Notes: a model not told the origin generated them from the letters alone. 64,000 nt of DNA from Coprousia sp963931435 (GCA_963931435.1 OZ007012.1:992001-1056000), one strand, 5' to 3'; counted from the stretch's first letter, positions 44,514-53,661 are shown. A program made the numbers and translations.

Positions 44514-45896
44514 ATGGAGACCTTGTTCAGCCAGGGGGAGACCGAGCGCACGCTCCGCAACGCCCCGCTCGCGGTGCGCATGCGCCCCGTTTCGCTCGAT
44601 GAGTACGTGGGGCAGCAGAAGGCCGTGGGGCCGGGGTCGTGGCTTCGCTCGGCGATCGAGCACGACGTCCTCTCCAGCATGATCCTCTACGGACCGGCCG
44701 GCACGGGCAAGACCACCCTCGCGCACATCATCGCGGCGCATACCCGCAGCGAGTTCGTCGAGGTCTCGGCCATCACGGGCACGGTCAAGGACCTGCGTCG
44801 CGAGATCGACGAGGCCAAGCGCCGCCTCATGGCCTACGACCGCCGCACGGTGCTGTTCATCGACGAGATCCACCGGTTCAGCCGCTCGCAGCAGGACGCC
44901 CTGCTCCATGCCGTCGAGAACCGCACCGTGGTGATGATCGGCGCCACGACCGAGAACCCATACTTCGAGGTCAACTCGGCGCTGCTCTCGCGCTCGCGCG
45001 TGGTGGAGCTCGAGCACCTCTCCAACGACGACGTCGCGGTGCTCGTGCGCCGCGCGCTCGCCGCGCCGCAGGGGCTCGCCGGGCGCTTCTCGGCCGATGA
45101 CGAGGTGGTGCGCTCCATCTGCATGCTCGCCGCCGGGGATGCGCGCTCGGCGCTCACCACGCTCGAGCTCGCGAGCGAGATCGCCCTCACGCGTCCGGAG
45201 GCGGGGGAGGATCCTGGAGGGTCCGAGAAGGAGGCGGCCGCGTCCGATGGGGGCTCCTCCATCGCCATCACGCTGGAGGACGTGCGCCAGGCGAACCCGC
45301 GCCGGGGGCTCTCCTATGACAAATCGGGCGACATGCACTACGACATCATCTCGGCCTTCATCAAGTCGATGCGCGGCAGCGACCCCGATGCCGCCGTCTA
45401 CTGGCTCGCGCGCATGATCGATGCCGGCGAGGACCCCAAGTTCATCGCGCGGCGTATCCTCATCGCCGCCTCGGAAGACATCGGAAACGCCGACCCCCAG
45501 GCCATCCTGGTGGCTCAGGCCGCGTTCAAGGCGGCCGAGGTCATCGGCTATCCCGAGTGCCGCATCAACCTCGCCCAGGCCGCGATCTACAACGCGCTCG
45601 CTCCCAAGTCGAACGCCTGCGAGGCCGCCATCGACGCGGCGCTCGCCGACGTGCGCACGAGCGGCCAGCGCGAGGTGCCCGCCCATCTGCGCGACCGCCA
45701 CCGTCCCGGATCCGAGGAGTACGGGCCCTACCTCTACCCGCATGATTATCCCGAAGGATGGGTGGACCAGAGGTATCTCCCCGAAGGCCTGGAGCGCGGG
45801 GCGTTCTGGAAGAGCGCCGGCCGCGGCTGGGAGCAGTTCCGCGTCGAGCGAACCGCACGCGATCGCGGCGGGAACGCTCCCGAGACCGGGGCATGA
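44514..45896 (+). CDS. rarA: replication-associated recombination protein A
   Basis: The 460-residue AAA+ ATPase (MgsA/Mgs1/WRNIP1 family) has Walker A GPAGTGKTTLAH, Walker B LFIDEIHRFSRSQQDALL, sensor 1 GATTENP and sensor 2 GDARSAL. The C-terminal tetramerisation region (MRGSDPDAAVYWLARM; DYPEGWVDQRYLP) is intact. It acts at stalled forks. ATG at 44514 follows GGAAGGG. The upstream SOS box puts it in the DNA-damage response. Confidence 0.95.
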   Translation: METLFSQGETERTLRNAPLAVRMRPVSLDEYVGQQKAVGPGSWLRSAIEHDVLSSMILYGPAGTGKTTLAHIIAAHTRSEFVEVSAITGTVKDLRREIDEAKRRLMAYDRRTVLFIDEIHRFSRSQQDALLHAVENRTVVMIGATTENPYFEVNSALLSRSRVVELEHLSNDDVAVLVRRALAAPQGLAGRFSADDEVVRSICMLAAGDARSALTTLELASEIALTRPEAGEDPGGSEKEAAASDGGSSIAITLEDVRQANPRRGLSYDKSGDMHYDIISAFIKSMRGSDPDAAVYWLARMIDAGEDPKFIARRILIAASEDIGNADPQAILVAQAAFKAAEVIGYPECRINLAQAAIYNALAPKSNACEAAIDAALADVRTSGQREVPAHLRDRHRPGSEEYGPYLYPHDYPEGWVDQRYLPEGLERGAFWKSAGRGWEQFRVERTARDRGGNAPETGA

Positions 45897-46018
45897 GGCG
45901 TGTAGTCATTTGTTTGCATGACGGCCCGTCCGGGTACAACGCGCACCGAACGGGTACCATGGACTTGATTGACGGTATGCAAAGGCCGGGTTCGGCCGCG
46001 GAAATGCTGGGAGGCAGC

Positions 46019-46597
46019 ATGGATCCCCTTCAAATCATCTTGATCGTCCTCGCGGCGGTGGCCGTCTGGGCGGTGGTGGAGCTGGCCCTCTCGCTGCGTC
46101 GCGCGCGCTCAACCATGGACGGCGTCGACAAGGTGGTCGCCGAGGCGAGCGACGCCGTGGGCGAGATCAACGAGACCCTTGCCGAGGCCAAGCCCGTGAT
46201 TGCGAAGCTCGACGACACCCTCGAGGAGCTGCAGCCGGCCATCCAGCGCGTCGAGCCGCTCCTCGTGAGCGCCAACGTCGCGGTCGATGCGCTCTCGGCG
46301 AACCTCGTCGAGGTCGAGGCCGTGGTGCGCGACGTCGCGTCATTCACCGACACCGCGGTGAGCGCCAAGAACGCGGCGCGCAACGTGGCCGGTTCCGCCT
46401 CCGACGCGGTGCAGCGCATCCTGGGTAGGAAGAAGTCCGCGGCAGATCCTGACCGCGCCCTCGCCGAGGGCGCCGCGGCGGCGCCCGCGGATGGGACCGC
46501 CTCCGATGCTTCCGATGATCCGTCCGCCGCGTCCGCCCGCTACTATACCTACGATGGCGCGTCCGCGCCGGAAGCTGCGAAGGAGAGCCATGAGTAA
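46019..46597 (+). CDS. DUF948-type membrane-anchored coiled-coil protein
   Basis: The 192-residue protein has one N-terminal membrane segment (about 4-22) and then a long amphipathic helical region (about 30-140) of the DUF948 type (YtxG/general-stress-like). A disordered Ala/Asp-rich tail follows. ATG at 46019 follows GGGAGG. It overlaps the next gene by eight bases and so belongs to the sigma-factor operon. YtxG in Bacillus is sigma-B controlled. Confidence 0.75.
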   Translation: MDPLQIILIVLAAVAVWAVVELALSLRRARSTMDGVDKVVAEASDAVGEINETLAEAKPVIAKLDDTLEELQPAIQRVEPLLVSANVAVDALSANLVEVEAVVRDVASFTDTAVSAKNAARNVAGSASDAVQRILGRKKSAADPDRALAEGAAAAPADGTASDASDDPSAASARYYTYDGASAPEAAKESHE

Positions 46598-46967
46598 CTC
46601 ACCTGATTCCATCGAGCTCCGCGTCGCCGCCGATCCGCGGCTGGCGCGGCTCGTCCGCATGACCGCGGCCAACGCGGCGATGCTCTCCTCCATGTCGGTC
46701 GATCGCGTGGAGGATTTGCGCATGGCGGCCGAGGAGGCGTTCATCTACGCCTGCTCCCAGTGCCCGGGGGGCGACCTCGCCATCTCGTTCTCGGTGGACG
46801 CCCAGGGCGTGCGGATGGACTTCGCGCTCGCCTGCGACGCCTTCGCCCCGCTCGTCGAGGGCGATCCCGCCGCCTACGTCGACGTCATCCTGACCACGGT
46901 GTGCGACGCCTTCACCAAGTCCGAGGGGCCCGCGGCGCTGCACATCGAGATCGGAGCGGATGTCTGA
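46590..46967 (+). CDS. RsbW-like putative anti-sigma factor, degenerate
   Basis: The 125-residue protein has the size and layout of GHKL anti-sigma kinases: N-terminal strand pair, a helix with VEDLRMAAEEAFIYA where RsbW has the N box, and a beta sheet. The N-box Asn that binds Mg-ATP is Tyr here, and the glycine-rich G1/G2 boxes are not visible. It is sandwiched between DUF948 and sigma genes with overlaps on both sides, the usual place of an anti-sigma factor. It may bind the sigma factor without kinase activity. ATG follows AAGGAGAG. Confidence 0.65.
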   Translation: MSNSPDSIELRVAADPRLARLVRMTAANAAMLSSMSVDRVEDLRMAAEEAFIYACSQCPGGDLAISFSVDAQGVRMDFALACDAFAPLVEGDPAAYVDVILTTVCDAFTKSEGPAALHIEIGADV

Positions 46968-47760
46968 TATGCCTGAGATATCTTCCTCCGGCAAGACCGC
47001 ATGGGACAAGGAGAAGACCCGAGAGCTTTTCAGGCGCTACAAGGAGGAGGGCGACAAGGACGCGCGCGAGAAGCTCGTCATGTCGCATCTCAACCTCGTG
47101 CGGTTCCTCGCCAACAAGTTCAAGAATCGCGGCGAGCCCATCGACGACCTGGTGCAGGTCGGCTATCTGGGCTTGCTCAAGGCCATCGACCGCTTCGATC
47201 CCTCGCGCGGGCTGGAGTTCACCACGTTCGCCACGCCCACCATCCTGGGCGAGATCAAGCGCCACTTCCGCGACAAGGGCTGGAGCGTGCGGGTGCCCCG
47301 CCGCCTGCAGGAGCTCTCCGCGAAGGTAAACCAGGCTACCGACACCTTGACCACGCAGCTTCTGCGCTCGCCGACGGTCGAGGAGATCGCCGAGTACCTG
47401 GGCGCCACGGTGGACGAGGTTCTCGAGGCCATGGAGTCGTCCTCCGCCTACAGCTCGGTGCCGCTCGAGGGCACGGGCTCCTCGGACGGCGACGACGCGC
47501 CCTCCATCCTCGACCGCTACGCCTCCGACGATACGGAGCTGGCGCTCACCGATGACCGCATCATGATCGAGGACGCGCTGGCAGAGCTCTCGCCCCGCGA
47601 GCGGGATGTCATCGACCTGAGGTTCCGCGAGGGCCTGACCCAGATCGAGATGGCCGAGCGTCTGGGCATCTCCCAGGTGCAGGTTTCGCGCCTGCTGCGC
47701 CGCACGCTCAAGAAGATCCAGGATCGGATCGATCCTGCCGGAACCGGGGTGAGATCATGA
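46960..47760 (+). CDS. sigB: SigB/SigF-type RNA polymerase sigma factor
   Basis: The 266-residue sigma factor has region 2 (DDLVQVGYLGLLKAIDRFDP, FTTFATPTILGEIKRHFRDK), region 3 (VPRRLQELSAKVNQATDTL) and region 4 with a helix-turn-helix (LTQIEMAERLGISQVQVSRLL). It belongs to the SigB/F/G stress and sporulation group. Start 46960 overlaps the anti-sigma gene by eight bases; ATG 46969 is equally possible. No anti-anti-sigma gene (RsbV) or RsbU phosphatase is adjacent. Confidence 0.92.
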   Translation: MSDMPEISSSGKTAWDKEKTRELFRRYKEEGDKDAREKLVMSHLNLVRFLANKFKNRGEPIDDLVQVGYLGLLKAIDRFDPSRGLEFTTFATPTILGEIKRHFRDKGWSVRVPRRLQELSAKVNQATDTLTTQLLRSPTVEEIAEYLGATVDEVLEAMESSSAYSSVPLEGTGSSDGDDAPSILDRYASDDTELALTDDRIMIEDALAELSPRERDVIDLRFREGLTQIEMAERLGISQVQVSRLLRRTLKKIQDRIDPAGTGVRS

Positions 47761-49169
47761 CGGCGCGCAGCGGTGCGCCCGCCTCAGACGGGACGAGAAG
47801 CCTCGACACCGCCCGCCTCGTCGGGCTGCATGTCTGGATCGTGGTCGGCGCCATCATCATCGGGACGGCCCTCCTCAACGTCTTCGACGTGCTCGCGCCG
47901 GTCATCGAGTTCCTCGCGGTCGGCTCGCTCGTGGCGTTCGTCGCCGCGCCGATCGTCAACGTGCTCGAGCACCACGGTGTCTCGCGCGGGATCGGGGCGC
48001 TCGTGGGGCTCACCGTCGTGGTCGCCGTGGTGGCGCTCGTCGCCGTCATCGTCATCCCCATGATCGTCTCGCAGCTCTTCGAGCTCTTCACGCGCGTGCC
48101 GAGCCAGCTGCGCGGCATGGGCGACTGGCTCGTGAGCATCACCCATGACATCCAGTTGTTCTCCAAGTCCACATGGCCCACGGAGCTCAGCGACATGCTC
48201 GCCTCGCTCGCTGACGACGCCTCCGACATCATCCGGCAGGTCGCCGGCGATGTGGGGCGCGGCGTGTTCCCCTTCCTGTCCGGGGTGGGCTCCCAGCTGT
48301 TCGCGCTGTTCCTGGGGCTGGTGCTCGCCTACTGGCTCGCGCGCGACTACCCGCGCATCCATCGCGAAGTCGGCGTCATCGTGGGCGAGGCCCGCGAGAC
48401 CACCTATCGGTTCATGGTGGCCATCCTCGCCCGCTCCGTGGGCGGCTACATGCGCGGGACCATCATCACCTCGGTGGTGGACGGCGTGCTCGCCTTCGCG
48501 GGCTTCGCGCTCGTGGGGCACCCCTACGCGCCGCTCATGGGCGTGCTGACCGGCATCCTGCATCTCATTCCGGTCGTCGGACCCGTCATCTCGTCCGTGC
48601 TCGCCACGGCGGTCGCTCTCTTCTACAGCCCCGCGATGGCGTTCTGGACGCTTGTGGTTACGGTCATCGCCCAGAACATCACGGACAACATCCTGAGCCC
48701 GAAGATCATGCAGTCCGCCGTCTCCGTGCACCCGGCCATGAGCCTTACGGCCATCGTCATCGGCTCGGCCCTGCTGGGACCCTTGGGCATGGTCATCGCC
48801 ATCCCGCTCTCGGCTGCACTGAAGGGCCTCTTCATCTTCTATTTCGAGAACCGCACGCGCCGGCCCCTCGTCTCCTACGACGGCGCGTTCTTCCAGGGCA
48901 CGCCCTACCGCGATGACAAGGGGGCTCCGGTCGCAGCGTTCGACGCGCTCGGCGACGACACCTTCGTCAACGATTCCGAGATCATCTCCGATGACGTGGT
49001 CCCTGCCGCCGAGGCCGTCCCACGCCCCGAGCTCGACAACCCCTGGAGCAAGCTCGCCTCGCTCCAGCCGGGCTCGACGGGGATGTTCCGCATGCCGTTC
49101 GGTACGGATGCCGAGCGCGGGGCGCGTGAGAAAAAACATGGCGATGCACGGGGCGATCGCCACGCGTAG
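47757..49169 (+). CDS. AI-2E family transporter (PerM/YdiK-like)
   Basis: The 470-residue membrane protein has about eight membrane segments (two pairs near the N-terminus at about 20-110; a cluster at about 170-365). It carries the conserved HLIPVVGPVIS and DNILSPKIM motifs of the UPF0118/AI-2E family. A polar tail of about 100 residues follows. Members include Na+/H+ antiporters and the putative AI-2 exporter TqsA; the substrate is unknown. ATGA overlap with the sigma gene implies coexpression. Confidence 0.88.
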   Translation: MTARSGAPASDGTRSLDTARLVGLHVWIVVGAIIIGTALLNVFDVLAPVIEFLAVGSLVAFVAAPIVNVLEHHGVSRGIGALVGLTVVVAVVALVAVIVIPMIVSQLFELFTRVPSQLRGMGDWLVSITHDIQLFSKSTWPTELSDMLASLADDASDIIRQVAGDVGRGVFPFLSGVGSQLFALFLGLVLAYWLARDYPRIHREVGVIVGEARETTYRFMVAILARSVGGYMRGTIITSVVDGVLAFAGFALVGHPYAPLMGVLTGILHLIPVVGPVISSVLATAVALFYSPAMAFWTLVVTVIAQNITDNILSPKIMQSAVSVHPAMSLTAIVIGSALLGPLGMVIAIPLSAALKGLFIFYFENRTRRPLVSYDGAFFQGTPYRDDKGAPVAAFDALGDDTFVNDSEIISDDVVPAAEAVPRPELDNPWSKLASLQPGSTGMFRMPFGTDAERGAREKKHGDARGDRHA

Positions 49170-49191
49170 CGCCCCGGCGGCGCGTTTTCGC

Positions 49192-49197
49192 TATACT
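49192..49197 (+). promoter_or_regulatory. alaS -10 element
   Basis: TATACT, 70 bases before alaS, with no good -35. The resulting leader would contain the hairpin at 49213-49245. Confidence 0.4.
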
Positions 49198-49212
49198 TAA
49201 CAGGTTTCGCAT

Positions 49213-49245
49213 GCAAAGCGCCGCGGGCTTCGGCCCGCGGTTTGC
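49213..49245 (+). terminator. leader hairpin of alaS
   Basis: A perfect 8-bp stem (49221-49228 with 49233-49240) with a UUCG loop is extended by GCAAA/TTTGC across a three-base bulge. It begins about 10 bases after the predicted transcript start and ends 22 bases before the start codon. It could be an attenuator or a 5' stabiliser. No T-box motif is seen. Confidence 0.45.
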
Positions 49246-49267
49246 TCGGATAGCAGGGAGTAGCCGC

Positions 49268-51928
49268 ATGGCAGCAGCAGATTTTCCGACCATGACCACC
49301 GCCGAGATCCGCTCGGCGTTCCTCAGCTTCTTCGAGGAGCGGGGATGCAAGCTCTTTCCGAGCTCCTCGCTCGTCCCCGACGATCCGTCGCTGCTTCTGG
49401 CGAACGCCGGCATGAACCAGTTCAAGCCCTACTACCAGGGCAAGAAGACCATGCACGAGATCGGCGCGACCTCCTGCCAGAAGTGCGTGCGCACCAACGA
49501 CATCGACATCATCGGCTCCGACGGACGCCACGCGAGCTTCTTCGAGATGCTCGGCAACTTCTCCTTCGGCGGCGTCTCCAAGGAGCAGGCCTGCGCCTGG
49601 GCGCTCGAGCTCTCCACCAAGGTCTTCAAGCTGCCGATCGAGCGGCTCTACTTCACGGTCTTCACCGAGGACGACGAGACCTACGACATCTGGCGCGGAC
49701 TGGGGATCGAGGAGAGCCACATCTCGCGCCTCGGCGCCGACGACAACTTCTGGGCGGCCGGTCCCACGGGCCCCTGCGGCCCCTGCTCCGAGATCTACTA
49801 CGACCAGGGCGAGGACGTTGGCTGCGGCAGGCCCGACTGCGCCCCGGGCTGCGACTGCGACCGGTTCCTCGAGTACTGGAACCTCGTTTTCACGCAGTTC
49901 GACCGCCAGGAGGACGGCTCGATGCCGGAGTTGCCGCATCGCAATCTCGACACCGGCATGGGCCTCGAGCGCATGAGCGCCATCATGCAGCACAAGAGCT
50001 CCTTCTACGACAGCGACATCATGCAGGGCCTCATCCGCCTCGGCGAGGAGGTCTCCGGCGTGATCTACGTCGCCGACGACTACGAGGGACCGAGCCGCAG
50101 CCTGCGCATCATCGCCGACCATGCCCGCTCCGTCGACTTCATGATCTCCGACGGCATCCTGCCGGGCAACGAGGGCCGCGGCTACGTCCTGCGCCGTCTG
50201 CTGCGCCGCGCGGTCTTCCACGGGCGCCTGCTCGGTGTCGAGGGGGCCTTCCTCGGCCGGTTCATCGACCGCGTGAACGAGCTCATGGGAGAAGCCTACC
50301 CCGAGCTCGTGAAGAACGCCGCGCTCGTCAAGGGGATCGTCGACGCCGAGGAGGAGCGCTTCTCCACCACGCTCGACAACGGCCGCGTCTACCTCGACGA
50401 GGCGCTCGCCAAGCTCGGAGAGGGCGAGACGCTCGACGGCGAGGCCGCCTTCATGCTGCACGACACGTTCGGCTTCCCGATCGATCTCACGGTCGAGATC
50501 GCCCAGGGCGCCGGCCACGACGTCGACATCGAGGGCTTCGACCGGGCTATGGAGCGCCAGCGCGAGCGCGCCCGCGCCAACGTCAAGGGCGACGCCTGGG
50601 GCACGTTCAACGACGTCTGGACGGAGCTCTCCGACATCCTGCCTGCGACCGAGTTCTGCGGGTACGGGGACGATGCCCTCGAGGGCGCGCGCGTGCTCGC
50701 CATCGTGCGCGACGGCGAGCGCGTCGAGCGCGCGGCGGCGGGCGATGAGGTCGAGGTCGTGCTCGACCGCACGCCCTTCTACGCCGAGATGGGCGGTCAG
50801 GTGGGCGACACCGGCGTGCTCGCCGGCGACGGCATGCGCGCGGTGGTCTCCGACACCAAGTCGCACAACGGCCTCTACGCCCATGTGGTCACGGTCGAGG
50901 AGGGTGAGCTCTTCGAGGGCGGCTTCGTCACGGCGACCGTCGACCATTACCGCCGCGAGCTTCTGCGCCGCAACCACACCGCCACGCACCTGCTCGACGC
51001 CGCGCTCAAGGAGGTCCTCGGCGACCACGTCAACCAGGCCGGTTCGCTCGTGACGCCCGACCACCTGCGGTTCGACTTCACGCACTTCGAGGCGCTCTCG
51101 GCCGAGCAGCTCGCGCGCGTCGAGGACCTCGTCAACGCGCAGATCTTCGCCGCCAAGCCGGTGGTGACGGCCGTCATGGGCATCGATGATGCCAAGGCCG
51201 CCGGCGCGGTGGCGCTCTTCGGTGAGAAGTACGGCGACGTGGTGCGCGTTGTCTCGGTGGGCACAGAGGATCGTCCGTTCTCGCGCGAGCTCTGCGGCGG
51301 CACGCACGCCCGCAACACCGCCGAGATTGGCTTCTTCCACATCACCTCCGAGTCCTCCACGGGCTCCAACGTGCGCCGCATCGAGGCCGTGACGAGCGAG
51401 GGCGCCGTCGCCTGGTGGCAGGAGCGCACCCGCCTGCTCGAGCAGGCTGCACAGGCCCTCAAGTGCCGCGTGGACGAGGTTCCGGCGCGCGTGGCGGGAC
51501 TTCAGGCCGACCTGCACGCGAGCGAGCAGAAGCTCAAGGCAGCGCTCACGGGCGGCTCGTCCGATGTGATCGCCCAGGCGATCGAGGGCGCGACCGACCT
51601 TGGCGCCTATAGGCTCGTCGTCGCTGAGCTCAAGGGTCTTGAGGCGGCCGACCTCCGCAACGTATGGGACACCATCCGCCAGAAGGTCGCCGGCCCCGTC
51701 GCGTGCGTGCTCGCCACGGTGACCTCCAAGGGCCAGCCGGCGCTTCTCGCCGGCGCGACCGATGATGCCGTGGCCGCCGGGTTCAAGGCCGGCGACATCA
51801 TCAAGAAGATCGCCCCGATCGTGGGTGGCGGCGGTGGCGGCCGCCCGACCATGGCGCAGGCCGGCGGCAAGAACGCCGCGGGCATCGCCGATGCGCTCGC
51901 GACGGCGAAACGCGAGCTCGGAGCGTAG
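49268..51928 (+). CDS. alaS: alanyl-tRNA synthetase
   Basis: The 886-residue class II synthetase has catalytic motifs in the first 450 residues (SFFEERG, FEMLGNFSFGG, GMGLERM). The editing domain follows with zinc ligands HTATHLL and CGGTHARNT, and a C-terminal C-Ala/DHHA1 domain ends GGGGGGRPTMAQAGG. ATG at 49268 follows AGGGAG; a second ATG eight codons on (MTTAEIRSAF) is a plausible alternative. Confidence 0.97.
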   Translation: MAAADFPTMTTAEIRSAFLSFFEERGCKLFPSSSLVPDDPSLLLANAGMNQFKPYYQGKKTMHEIGATSCQKCVRTNDIDIIGSDGRHASFFEMLGNFSFGGVSKEQACAWALELSTKVFKLPIERLYFTVFTEDDETYDIWRGLGIEESHISRLGADDNFWAAGPTGPCGPCSEIYYDQGEDVGCGRPDCAPGCDCDRFLEYWNLVFTQFDRQEDGSMPELPHRNLDTGMGLERMSAIMQHKSSFYDSDIMQGLIRLGEEVSGVIYVADDYEGPSRSLRIIADHARSVDFMISDGILPGNEGRGYVLRRLLRRAVFHGRLLGVEGAFLGRFIDRVNELMGEAYPELVKNAALVKGIVDAEEERFSTTLDNGRVYLDEALAKLGEGETLDGEAAFMLHDTFGFPIDLTVEIAQGAGHDVDIEGFDRAMERQRERARANVKGDAWGTFNDVWTELSDILPATEFCGYGDDALEGARVLAIVRDGERVERAAAGDEVEVVLDRTPFYAEMGGQVGDTGVLAGDGMRAVVSDTKSHNGLYAHVVTVEEGELFEGGFVTATVDHYRRELLRRNHTATHLLDAALKEVLGDHVNQAGSLVTPDHLRFDFTHFEALSAEQLARVEDLVNAQIFAAKPVVTAVMGIDDAKAAGAVALFGEKYGDVVRVVSVGTEDRPFSRELCGGTHARNTAEIGFFHITSESSTGSNVRRIEAVTSEGAVAWWQERTRLLEQAAQALKCRVDEVPARVAGLQADLHASEQKLKAALTGGSSDVIAQAIEGATDLGAYRLVVAELKGLEAADLRNVWDTIRQKVAGPVACVLATVTSKGQPALLAGATDDAVAAGFKAGDIIKKIAPIVGGGGGGRPTMAQAGGKNAAGIADALATAKRELGA

Positions 51929-51944
51929 CCGATTATTGATGGGA

Positions 51945-51973
51945 CGGGGCGGCTCTGCAACGGGGCCGCCCCG
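51945..51973 (+). terminator. hairpin between alaS and ruvX
   Basis: A perfect 9-bp GC stem (51945-51953 with 51965-51973) with an 11-base loop, 16 bases past alaS. It has no U-tract, so any termination would be partial. Confidence 0.35.
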
Positions 51974-52022
51974 CCCCACGTGCGGTCCCATCGCGGGACG
52001 CATCGAAGAGAGGGCGGCAGAC

Positions 52023-52454
52023 ATGGTGGCCATGGCACTCGATATCGGAGAGAAGCGCATAGGCATCGCGGTCTCCGACGCTTCGGGCCGCATCGCCTCG
52101 CCCGTGAAGGTCCTTCCTGCCCCCGAGGTGCTCTCGGGTGCCAGGAGCTTCCGCTACTTGGTTGAGGATTACGATCCCGAGGTCCTCGTCTTCGGGCGCC
52201 CCATGACGCTTTCGGGGGAGCGGGGCCCCCAAGCGGAGCGCATCGAGAAGCAGGCCCTCGCCATCGGGCGCATGTTGGGGCTGCCCGTGGCCTTCGAGGA
52301 CGAGCGCCTCTCGTCGGCCGAGGCCAAGCGCATCCTCAGGGAGCAAGGTCTCAACGAGAAGTCGATGCGCGGCAAGGTCGACATGGTCGCCGCGAGCATC
52401 TTCCTGCAGACCTGGCTCGACGCCCAGCGCTCCCAGGCCTCTGCAGAGGGTTAG
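52023..52454 (+). CDS. ruvX: YqgF/RuvX family nuclease
   Basis: The 143-residue RNase H-fold protein has the N-terminal ALDIGEKRIGIAVSD motif and the C-terminal DERLSSAEA and KVDMVAASIFLQTWLD motifs. It is a putative Holliday junction resolvase and is implicated in 16S rRNA 5'-end maturation. ATG at 52023 follows GAGAGGG; ATG 52032 is possible. alaS-ruvX linkage is common, often followed by mltG, but here a PTS operon intervenes. Confidence 0.93.
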   Translation: MVAMALDIGEKRIGIAVSDASGRIASPVKVLPAPEVLSGARSFRYLVEDYDPEVLVFGRPMTLSGERGPQAERIEKQALAIGRMLGLPVAFEDERLSSAEAKRILREQGLNEKSMRGKVDMVAASIFLQTWLDAQRSQASAEG

Positions 52455-52487
52455 ACGTTGATTCATCAATCTAATGAATCAACGTCT
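52453..52487. terminator. 14-bp palindrome overlapping the ruvX stop
   Basis: A perfect AT-rich 14-bp stem (52453-52466 with 52474-52487) with a seven-base loop. Its first two bases are the last two of the ruvX stop codon. The tail CTCTATGC is not U-rich. It may be a terminator or an operator for the PTS operon. It opens a tract (52455-52600) markedly more AT-rich than the window. Confidence 0.5.
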
Positions 52488-52562
52488 CTCTATGCATCAC
52501 TGAGTTCTTATTAATTTCATGACATAAACTTTTAGCTGGAATCATCTTCATCTTCATAGCAC

Positions 52563-52592
52563 TTGCAAACCATTTCATAAATCCCTTACAAT
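52563..52592 (+). promoter_or_regulatory. PTS operon promoter
   Basis: TTGCAA (52563-52568), an 18-base spacer and TACAAT (52587-52592). The predicted transcript starts just before a 7-bp hairpin (52602-52608 with 52613-52619). I found no sigma-54 -24/-12 pair with the right spacing. Confidence 0.6.
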
Positions 52593-52653
52593 TGGCTGGA
52601 CCCTGCGTCAACACGCAGGTCAGTACTGGCCTCTCTAGGAGAAGGAGGTATGC

Positions 52654-53652
52654 ATGGTTGGCATCGTCCTTGCTAGTCACGGCGACCTAGCTGCCGGCAT
52701 CAAGCAGACGGCGTCCATGGTATTCGGCGATCAGCCCGATGTCGTGGTCGTCAGCTTGCAGCCCAGCATGGGGCCGGATGACCTCAGGGCGGAGATCGAG
52801 AGGGAGGTGGCGACGCTTTCCGATCCCGAGCAGGCGCTGTTCCTGGTCGACCTCTGGGGCGGTACCCCGTTCAACCAGATCAACGGCCTTTTGGACGGGC
52901 ATCCCACGTGGGCAGCGGTCACGGGCATGAACCTGCCGATGGTCATCACCGCCTACACGCTGCGCATGAACCCGGAGGCGACCGCGCATGAGATCGCGGC
53001 GGGGCTCTTGGGCGAGTCCCGTGACGGCGTGCGCGTCAAACCTGAGTCGCTCGAGCCTGAGAAGCCGGCCGCCGCGGCTGCCGCGGCGCCGTCCCATCCC
53101 ACGGGCGCCATCCCGCCTGGCACCGTGCTCGGCGACGGCCACATCAAGATCGCGCACTGCCGCGTCGACACCCGCCTGCTCCACGGCCAGGTGGCAACCA
53201 CCTGGACCAAGCAGGTGAACCCCGACCGCATCATCGTGGTCTCCGACGGTGTGAGCCACGACGAGCTCCGCAAGACCATGATCATCCAGGCGGCGCCTCC
53301 CGGCGTCAAGGTGCACGTCGTCCCCATTCAGAAGATGATCGACGTCGCGCATGACCCCCGGTTCGGCACCACCAGGGTCATGCTCCTGTTCGAGACCCCC
53401 CAGGATGTGCTCCGCGCCGTCGAGGGTGGTGTGGACATCAAGAACATCAACCTCGGCTCCATGGCCCACTCGGTGGGCAAGGTGGTCGTCACCAACGCCA
53501 TCGCCATGGACGAGGCGGACGTGGAGTGCCTGGAGGCGCTCGCCGCCAAGGGCATCACGTTCGACGTGCGCAAGGTTCCCGCGGATTCACCGGAGTCCTT
53601 CGACGCCATGATGAAGAAGGCCAAGTCCGAGCTGGCCGCTCAAAAGCACTAA
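52654..53652 (+). CDS. manX: mannose-family PTS EIIAB
   Basis: The 332-residue fusion has an EIIA domain (1-125) with phosphoryl His9 in VLASHGDLA and VDLWGGTPFN. A Pro/Ala linker (about 130-158) leads to an EIIB domain with IAHCRVDTRLLHGQVATTW and phosphoryl His177. It passes phosphate from HPr to the incoming sugar. ATG at 52654 follows GAGAAGGAGG. This is the first gene of a three-gene operon with EIIC and EIID. Sugar specificity within the mannose/fructose/sorbose family cannot be read. Confidence 0.95.
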   Translation: MVGIVLASHGDLAAGIKQTASMVFGDQPDVVVVSLQPSMGPDDLRAEIEREVATLSDPEQALFLVDLWGGTPFNQINGLLDGHPTWAAVTGMNLPMVITAYTLRMNPEATAHEIAAGLLGESRDGVRVKPESLEPEKPAAAAAAAPSHPTGAIPPGTVLGDGHIKIAHCRVDTRLLHGQVATTWTKQVNPDRIIVVSDGVSHDELRKTMIIQAAPPGVKVHVVPIQKMIDVAHDPRFGTTRVMLLFETPQDVLRAVEGGVDIKNINLGSMAHSVGKVVVTNAIAMDEADVECLEALAAKGITFDVRKVPADSPESFDAMMKKAKSELAAQKH

Positions 53653-53661
53653 GGAGGTAGC

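Noticed and set aside
52591..52608. A sigma-54-like TTGGCTGG...TGCG before the PTS operon
   Set aside because: The GG and GC dinucleotides are 9 rather than 10 bases apart, no LevR-type activator is adjacent, and a good sigma-70 promoter overlaps it.
52471..52680. A 69-codon minus-strand frame across the PTS leader
   Set aside because: It crosses the PTS promoter, ribosome-binding site and palindrome, with no ribosome-binding site of its own and no recognisable domain.
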